Origin: Grammothele lineata
Taxonomy: Eukaryota; Basidiomycota; Agaricomycetes; Polyporales; Polyporaceae
Assembly (NCBI GenBank): GCA_002150815.3
Contig: NDFF03000067.1
Location: 62,001 to 126,000 of the forward strand
DNA: 64,000 bases
Direction of reading: 5' to 3'
Numbering within the stretch: position 1 is the first letter of the stretch; every line of letters starts with the position of its first letter. Under the pieces are notes generated by a model. That model did not search any database. It was not told the DNA's origin and was given only the letters and a program-made list of their open reading frames with translations. The translations under genes were made by a program, and so were the position numbers. This document shows, in pieces, positions 56,744-64,000 of this stretch.

Positions 56744-59232
56744 TCACGGCAGAGCCATGAATGCATCACGGAGCTTCTGGAAATCAGGCGTGCCCAGACC
56801 CGTCACAGGGTCCCAACCAGGCGCCGCGTTGAAGCCCAGCGTTCTGTTTCCGCACGCAACATTGTCTCCCTTGGTGATGTCGTGGAACACGCCCTTGAAC
56901 GCGTCCGAATACAACTGAAGTTCCAATCGTCAGCGCACGACGTTCGGAGAGGTGTGACTGCGGAGTAGACGGTACGCACCGCGGGATTGATCCATCCGAC
57001 CGGGGATTTTCCCGCTGCAAGTCGCGCGTCATTCACGGCGTTCAACAGCGCCGCGAACGTCGGAGCGGCGGCAGACGTTCCGGACACGGGCTGCAACACC
57101 CCGTCGATTGCGACAGTGTAGTTGACCCTGCGTCACGAGATGACCGCAATGAGGATTCAACACGTACAAAAATTCCCGTAAACAGGGAAAGATCGAGAGT
57201 TAAGTACGTACCCGTTTGCGGATACGTCCGGGTAGGCACGGCCAGAGCGGTTGAAAGCAGTGTCGGGAAGATTTCCAATGTAATTGTCAATGTAGTGCTG
57301 CACCGCTGCGTCCTGGAAAGACGGGCGTGCGATGAAATTGGAAAAGCCGCCCCCAGATTTGAACATCTTATCGCCAGACGTTAGGTTAGCAGCATCTTCA
57401 GGATTGGGATCCGTCACCTGATAGAAATTGGGATCCATGAGTATCCCAGAGTGAATTGAGATCAACTTCAACCTACCGAGGCTCCGATCGCCACTTGTGT
57501 CGCGCCGACCGCAGTGACATATGGGCACGAGACACCGAAGCTGGGTACGAATGTCTGGCCGCTCTCCGAGAGATTTCCAGAGCTGTCGAAACAAGTAATG
57601 ATGTTGCTCACGGCGGCGACGCCGCTATCCCCAGAACCTTGCAAGAACGTCATGCCTGCAAGAGAGAGCTTGAGGAGAACGGGTCGAGTGAGCATCCCCC
57701 AAAGATTCCGCGTATGGTTAGGGGGCGAGGGTTTACCTTGCCAAATTCGACGCATTGCCTCTGCGATGCGAAAGCTCCCATCGTAACTTCGGGCTCCCCC
57801 CACGAGATTGAGAGAACATTTGGACGGGGCGCTGTTCCGCAGGATTCTGCATCAAAGAAGGTATTAAATGCTATGACATTTCATGTCAAGTGCTCATCTC
57901 GGCTCACCATTCCCATTGAATTGAGACAGCTGGGAAGGGTTTCCTCCCTCGAATGTGCAGTAATTTCCATCGAATGCGTTCAAAAGCAGATCGAACGGCA
58001 AGTAGCTGTTAATGTCCTGCATACCTGACGCGAGTTGTTTGATTTACAAAGCAAAAAAACTGGCCTCAACGTACCGAGATTGGTAACTTGGAACTCATAC
58101 ACTGTTGCGTTCTTTCCTACAATTCCCATTACGTACTGGAAGTCCAGGTTGGCTTCCTGATTCAGGGTAACGTTCACAGTAGACTGGTTGTTGATTCCTG
58201 GACAAAGGTCAATGAAAAGATATGGAAGTAAACAGAGTTAATGAACCTACCACCGTCGATCCCGACGAACGTCGGCCGCTCCCCGACTTGTGAAGGGTCG
58301 TACTGCTCGAAGAATACATCGAGGTCATCGTTATGCAACACGGTATGTCCAAATTCCACTACACGAAGTGCTGTCAATCAACCCGCTTGAATCATGAATA
58401 TCGCAAATACGTACCAACACCGATCGAATTGTTCGGGGACGAGATGGTCGTATCGTTCGAGTCGAAGTTGTACAGGGCCCGAAGACAATCGAGCGTGATG
58501 TTTTGGTCACAGCTCGAAAGCATACCGTCTCGAGATGACTGCAACATTGTAATTCAGCGCTCTGCGGAGAAGCAAGAAAGGGATCGTACAAACCAGCGTG
58601 AAGTCACGGCCGAGCAAAGAGGGCTGGAACGCGTCGCTTGTATCCTCGTCACGCTTCGCCTTCCCCCTCTTCTCAACGGAAGCAAATTGGACGGTGGGCC
58701 AGACAGTGTCGACGTGCTTCGTGATATGCTCTGGGAGGTGGTACGCTTCCCCGCATGCAACGTGGGTCGCTCCATCTTGGTGGGCGTACACGAAGTACTC
58801 CGTCTCGAGCATAGCCTCTGCCTCCGCGACGCTCATCTCCACGTTGACGTACCCTCCGTCTTTGCTGAGCCGTACACGGGCCGGATCAATACCCTCGGAG
58901 TGTAGCCACGCGCGCACGGTGTCGATCGTCTCCTCCGTAGGGCGGAACGTCTCGGCGATACGCGCGGGAGACCAGTGCTTTCCGTAGTTGGGTGAGGTGG
59001 GATGGGCAATGTCGTACAGGTAGGAGTCGAGGTTGTGCACGTTCGACTGAGCTAGCGCGAAGGAGAGCGGGATGTGGAGGTCGGGATCGGCGCGTCGGTG
59101 AAGAGACCAGCCATGCGGCGTCGTGTTGCGTCGCTCGTGCACAACGCGCCGAGAGAACGGAGACGCATTGACTAGTTCCACGGAAAGTGCGAGAGCCGTT
59201 ATGCCGAGAAGACGATGGAAGGATAGGAACAT
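56744..59232 (-). CDS. secreted S53 peptidase (sedolisin) 5
   Basis: Ten-exon gene, tandem partner of copy 4. The signal peptide ([16 protein letters not shown]) and propeptide are close to copy 4, and the linker before the mature part is charged ([14 protein letters not shown]). The catalytic Glu and Asp lie in [11 protein letters not shown], the oxyanion Asp in GSGDSG, and Ser in [15 protein letters not shown], where the usual Ser after Ala is Ala but the nucleophile is kept. The calcium segment is [13 protein letters not shown]. All ten exons read through without stop or frame error. Confidence 0.88.
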
Positions 59233-59834
59233 CTTGTGTGGGTTCCGTGAATGTATACCTTGAGATCAGTGCGCTTCTGGAGGTACGAAGATGATGAATG
59301 TGCGCTGGGTTTCAAGCATATATACTACGGCAGGAAGTGCGGGTTAGCCGTATCCCGCCACGAGCATCGGGGGAAAATGTAAGCGAAGGATGATTCGTTT
59401 GGGAGATCACACTCGCAAACGACTTGAACTAGCATTGCCTTGCTTCGGGATGCATCACAAGGTGAAGCTTAACCTCGGGTATATACGCATTGACTATGTC
59501 ATCGTGCCCATTCTTGGCAAACCTTCGAGTTGCAAGAACCGGGGGTTTGTGGAGCTATGGTGCCCGTGGCAGTTTGGGCGTGGTCGAAGTGGGTGCCGAG
59601 GTGTTTTGCTACGTGGAGGAATGCATCGCATCGACATTGGCGACTTAGGACGCACGGATTTCGTACAATTTCACGTCATTCTGCAGCTATCATCAGATTA
59701 TGTGCTACGGGATCAACGTTTTCCGCATCCAGTGTCCGAAAGACACGCACGCAGCTTGGCACTCGCACTCTCGCGCGCCCGTTGCCATCGGTGTTCCGGG
59801 CCCCTAAGTACCGCCGTACATCACATCCGCATAG
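59233..59834. other. intergenic
   Basis: Promoter of sedolisin 5 and 3' flank of sedolisin 6; a frame of 168 codons on the plus strand has no recognised domain. Confidence 0.5.
59318..59324 (-). promoter_or_regulatory. TATA box of sedolisin 5
   Basis: TATATAT on the minus strand, 86-92 bp upstream of the ATG. Confidence 0.55.
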
Positions 59835-62343
59835 TTAGGGGAGTGCGAGCCATGCCTCTAGAAGCTTCTCAAAGTCAGGCGTCCCGAGACCGGTGAGGGG
59901 GTCCCACCCCGGTGCAGCGCGGAAGCCTAAGCTACCGTCCGGGCCGCACGCATCGTTGTCGCCCTTGGTGATGTCGTGGAACGCGCCTGCAAACGCATCC
60001 GAGTACAGCTGCATGTTTGAACGCGAGGAACGCGAGAGCATAAACAAGAGGAACACAGCGTCAGCAGAATAGCGATGGATAGAAGAATGGTGGATAGACG
60101 CACAGCAGGGTTGGCCCAGCCGACCGGCGACTTGCCTGCAGCGATCCGCGCGTCGTTCACAGCTGTGATCATCGAGGCCCACGTGGGCGTCGACGCGGAT
60201 GTGCCCCAGACGTTCCAGATGGACCCGTCGATGAACACCTGATAGCTGGCTCTAGAGGAGCAAAATGCGATTGAGGGTCATCCTTCAAGTGGGAGAGCGG
60301 GAGTAGCACCGAAGAACAAACGACGTACCCGTTCGCGGCCACGTCAGGATAGGCGCGCCCTGAACGATTGAACGCGGTATCGTTGAGCGCGCTAGTGTAG
60401 TTGTCGATGTAACTCTGTACAACTGCGTCCTGGAAGGACGGGCGCGTGAAGTAGCTCGAGAAACCGCCGCCGGTCTTGAAGTCACTGACAGCCGCCATCT
60501 CTGGGTTCGCATCCGTGACCTGTAGTGCCGCACTCGTCATTTGTGCGTCGAAATATGTCAAGATTGCTTCGACGTACGTTCACGCCAAGCTTGACCTGCG
60601 TCGCGCCAACCGAAGTCACGTAAGGGCATGTGTTTCCAATGTGCGGCGCGAAGCGACCGCCGCCGGTTTGCAAACCGGTACCGTCCGTGCCGAAGCAGAG
60701 GTTGTTGAAAGTCGCGACGCCGTTGTCGCCAGAGCTGACTAGGAAGGTCGTCCCGGTCAATGATAACTATCATCAAGCAACGACAATGAGTGAGATGAAT
60801 ATCACAAAAGACTTAAGAAAAGAGTACCTTGCCGTACTCGGTGCATTGCCTCTGCGAGTAGAATGAACCGAAAGAGGCCTCGATTTGGTCATAGGATATG
60901 GAAACAACGTTTGCACGGGGCTTGGTGCCACAGTCCTCTGCGTACCATCGAAAAGCTCAGAAGAGGCAGCGGGAGAAGATAGAGCACCCACGATTTGTGT
61001 TATTGAATTCCCAGGATAGCTCCGGAGGGTTTCCGCCTTGAAAGGTACAGTAGTCTCCATCTAATGCGTTCATCAAGAGGTCGTACTGCAGGTAGAAGAA
61101 ACTTGGGCCGCCTTAATGTCACATTGTGTCAAGACTCAATATCAAGAAGACCTTCGGCATCGCTCGAGTTTCCTTACCATCGTTGGTAACCTGATACTGC
61201 AGGACAGTCGCATTCTTCCCGAGAAGACCCATGGCATATTGGAAGTCCAAATTGGACTCGAGTATCAGATCGGTCTCCAGGATCGATTGATTTGAAATAC
61301 CTAGAGCGATATTTCATCGTCAGACGGCTGCCCGTAACACGTCAGGATGAGACCTACCGCCGTCAATGCCAACAAACGTAGGTCGGTTTCCGACTTGCGA
61401 TGGATCGTAAGTCTGGAAGAATAGGTCCAGATCGTCGTGTTTGAGGGTCATCATGCCGAACTCGACTAGCATAAAAGAGGCCGTCAGGATAGGGCAACAA
61501 ATATGCTGACACAGTTATCCACGTACCAATACCGAGCGAATGTTTGTCAGGCACAACAAGGTCGTAGTTAAAGTTATAGAGACTGCGCAAACAGTCGAGC
61601 GTCAGGTAGTAGTAGCAGCTGGAGGTCTCAGCGGAAGACGTCTTAAGGGGAACAATGGAGATGTGAGAGTCAAACTGCATGCCCTTCCAAATGGCACGTA
61701 CCAGAGCCGATAGAGCGACACTTGACGAAGGTCTTGCGTTGACGGGCGCGCGCCCTGGAGCGCTGGCCTCGCTCCTGCGAGAGAGCGGGACAGTGTCGAA
61801 ATGTACCGTCGGCCAAACAGTGTCGACGTGCTTGGAGACGTGTTCAGGTAGGTGATACTTGTCCCCGCATGCGACATGCTGCGTGCCGTCGAGGTGTTCA
61901 TATACGTGGTACTCCGTCGCGAGCATCGACTCCGCTTCGGAGACCGTGGCGTTGAGCTCAAGGTAGCTGCCGTCCTTGCTCAGCCGTACTCGCGTTGGGG
62001 AGATGCCCCCATCTCCAGTGATCCACGTGTGTACAATGTCGACGGTATGTTTCGACGGACGGAAGGTTGCAGCCACCTTTGCCGGGGACCAGTGCTTGCC
62101 ATAATTGGGCGATGTAGGATCGGCGATGTCGAGGAGGTAGGCCTCTAGGTTTTCCACATTTGATTGGACGAGGGCGAAGGACAGAGGGAGGATGAGGTCT
62201 AGATCGGCGCGTTGGCGAAGAGACCATCCGTGTGGAGTCGCATCTCTTCGCTCATGTACGACATGGGGCGAGATGACGGAGGTGCTCGCGACGAGGACCG
62301 CAGAAGCGAGCCCGAAGAGGAGAGGGCAAGATCTAGAGAGCAT
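59835..62343 (-). CDS. secreted S53 peptidase (sedolisin) 6
   Basis: Ten-exon gene of the copy 1-3 type. The signal peptide (CPLLFGLASAVLVASTS) is followed by the propeptide ([31 protein letters not shown]). Exon 2 is unusual, with SSCYYYLTLDC where others have a Cys-Asp-x-Ala-Thr-Thr-Leu-Asp-Cys pattern. The catalytic Glu and Asp lie in ESNLDFQYAMG, the oxyanion Asp in SSGDNG, Ser in WGTSASTPTWASM, and the calcium segment is [13 protein letters not shown]. The ATG at 62343 was chosen for its signal peptide; an in-frame ATG at 62400 would add 19 residues. No lesion seen. Confidence 0.88.
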
Positions 62344-62414
62344 ACAGGCGATTCTGAGAAGATTTGCGTACGTTGAGCAAGGATCAAGCACTGTATGCAA
62401 AGATTAGGACATAC

Positions 62415-62420
62415 TTTATA
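62415..62420 (-). promoter_or_regulatory. TATA box of sedolisin 6
   Basis: TATAAA on the minus strand, 72-77 bp upstream of the ATG. Confidence 0.55.
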
Positions 62421-63694
62421 GGTAGTAGCTACGGCGAACTTGCGCCGCTTTGAGGGACACTTGAATGATGGGCATACGCGCCGGTTGTCGACGACCAGCG
62501 CAAAGATGGCCTAGGCTGGTCGGGACAATGTGATGCTCATCTCCACCCCCTTACTCATATCTCCATAATGCAAAGCAATTTCGGCTTCTACGCTGTGGAA
62601 GAGCGAGGTCAGGAAGTCGCTGTCACGGTATTGGTGGCAAATTGGCAATGGTGCAACAAAGTCCGAATGAGCTAAGCGCTGACACGCGACAGTGTTTCGG
62701 ATTACGAGGCCGAAACGGGGACTGCATCACGTGCGCTATTCAGCTTCCGACAGAGTTCCCACGCCCAGCTTCTCGCCCGACGCCCGAGTCGAGTCGCTGA
62801 AGACGAGCTGCTGAATCCTCATGGTTAAATCTCATATAACTCCTCTGGGATCCACGACTCGCGATATACGACACGGAAATACGACTTCCAATGTAAACTC
62901 TTATGGAACTTCAGCCTCAATTCGATCCGAACTGGCTGAAATGCCGCGCTCAGAGAAGCGTCACAGGCGGTGCTAACACCTTCGCAGCCCCCTCGAGACG
63001 ATCCAATATCAGGGGAAACATATCAACTCCGGGAATCCTGCCGGGGTGTGTCGCTATCCCATTGCGCCTCCAACCTCGTGGGGCCGCGTAGTGGCATTAT
63101 GCCTATACGGACTCGCCGGACTGCCCCAGACGCAGTCGAGGCAACTACCACTCGCGCAACTGCATGCGCGCATAGCTTTATAGGGCGACGGGCATTGCCT
63201 GTAACTGTCACCAACAGCGATGCATTTGCCGCATGAGAGAGGTACTCGGGCGGCTGTAGCGCCGGAATCTGCGGCATGGCAGCGGCACAAAGATCTGTCG
63301 ATGGTATGTACCTTCCCTCACCCACATCTACATTGAACGAGTTGATATCAACCGGTTCTTTTCTTAAGGGGACGAGCAGTATTCTCCATTATACCCCATT
63401 TTCGGCTCGTGTACCGCACACGACGCTCTGCAAAACACGGCCGTTTCGTCGCTCTGCCAACGCAACGGTCTAAGACCGCAGATGAGCCTCCCAGTGCGCT
63501 GCGTCACCCCTCCATGCGCAAGCATCATGCGGTAGGTCAGGGCACGGAAGTTGAGATGCCAACACACGCCGTACCTGTGAACAAGGCTTCCAAGCCTACC
63601 AGCAGTCAGAGTAGTCAGATACCATGCCCACCATGCGGGTGGCGTCTATATGACAGTTCGAATCTAATCACACTTCTTTTCCTACACCCTTTCC

Positions 63695-63701
63695 TTAAAT
63701 A
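63695..63701 (+). promoter_or_regulatory. TATA-like box of sedolisin 7
   Basis: TTAAATA 76-82 bp before the ATG at 63777. Confidence 0.4.
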
Positions 63702-63776
63702 CCCCGTCCATTCACCAGCTCGGTACGACTCCACTCCGACTCTCGCTCACTCGTTCTCCCCAACCACTCATTAGCC

Positions 63777-64000
63777 ATGATTGCAGCAGGTCTGTTTGCG
63801 CTCGCTCTCCTCCCCGCCGCGACACTCGGCCGGCCGAGCCCAGCGGGTTCAAACCTTGTCACGCGTTCTGCACCCGCCGCTCTCCCGGTTGGGTTCAAGT
63901 TCGGCGGCCGCCCGGTCAAGACCAAATTTCCGGGACTTATGCGCCTGACTATTGGCCTCCCACAAGGCAACATTACTGGCCTCGAGAATGCGCTCCTAGA
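63777..64000 (+). CDS. S53 peptidase (sedolisin) 7, N-terminal part
   Basis: An open frame from ATG 63777 to the window edge. It opens with a signal peptide (AAGLFALALLPAATLG) and continues with a propeptide start whose LMRLTIGLPQGNITGLENALL segment matches the first strand and helix of the pro-kumamolisin domain. It faces away from the six-gene minus-strand array and is clearly more distant in sequence: the RRADP start and the HERRD motif are missing. Family assignment rests on about 75 residues only. The rest lies beyond the window. Confidence 0.6.
   Translation, partial: MIAAGLFALALLPAATLGRPSPAGSNLVTRSAPAALPVGFKFGGRPVKTKFPGLMRLTIGLPQGNITGLENALL

Larger units (their letters stand above)
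62344..63776. other. divergent promoter region
   Basis: 1.4 kb between the heads of sedolisin 6 (minus) and sedolisin 7 (plus). Apart from the two TATA boxes, nothing is supported here. Confidence 0.5.

Noticed and set aside
1..64000. CRISPR arrays, insertion sequences, LTR retrotransposons
   Set aside because: No regularly spaced repeats, no long terminal repeats and no transposase or reverse-transcriptase motifs were seen; the organism is eukaryotic.

Overview
This window reads as nuclear DNA of a filamentous basidiomycete, most likely an Agaricomycete of the wood-decay type. The genes are GC-rich and packed with 50-80 nt GT-AG introns. The families present are typical of that group: DUF6533 seven-helix proteins, DUF6699 proteins, short caspase-fold (C14) genes, F-box proteins, a HET-domain protein, a divergent G-alpha-like protein and a large tandem S53 (sedolisin/tripeptidyl-peptidase) array. 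All gene models were built by hand from conserved reading frames, splice sites and comparison between paralogues inside the window.

Layout. 1-3.3 kb: no secure gene. 3.3-16 kb: three caspase-like genes in direct orientation; the first is degraded, and the second and third are intact with 13 matching exons each. 16.4-18.4 kb: an F-box gene with a frameshift, plus a tail fragment of a second copy. 19.2-22.1 kb: two tandem DUF6699 genes. 22.7-24.3 kb: the spindle-checkpoint gene bub3. 24.9-27.3 kb (minus): a HET-domain gene. 27.7-30.7 kb (minus): an amino-acid permease with 20 exons. 32.2-46.5 kb: three DUF6533 genes (plus) interleaved with two sedolisin genes (minus); the last two DUF6533-sedolisin pairs look like a block duplication. 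47.5-62.3 kb (minus): four more sedolisins with a G-alpha-like gene inserted between the third and fourth array members. 63.8 kb to the edge (plus): the start of a seventh sedolisin.

The most unusual signal is in gene structure. Each of the three DUF6533 genes only reads through if two 2-nucleotide micro-exons are spliced in, at the same positions and phases in all three. The permease needs a single-nucleotide micro-exon. Every one of these sits between a consensus acceptor and a consensus donor, flanked by introns of normal length. With them, all four models become exact multiples of three. The same genes and one caspase also use several GC-AG introns. The locus is therefore a good place to study extreme micro-exon splicing.

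Functionally, the window combines ordinary housekeeping (bub3, permease), secreted acid proteolysis with multiplied enzymes (sedolisins), membrane proteins of unknown function co-duplicated with them, and a HET gene near three caspase-fold genes. The last association hints at cell-death or allorecognition functions but is only a neighbourhood observation.
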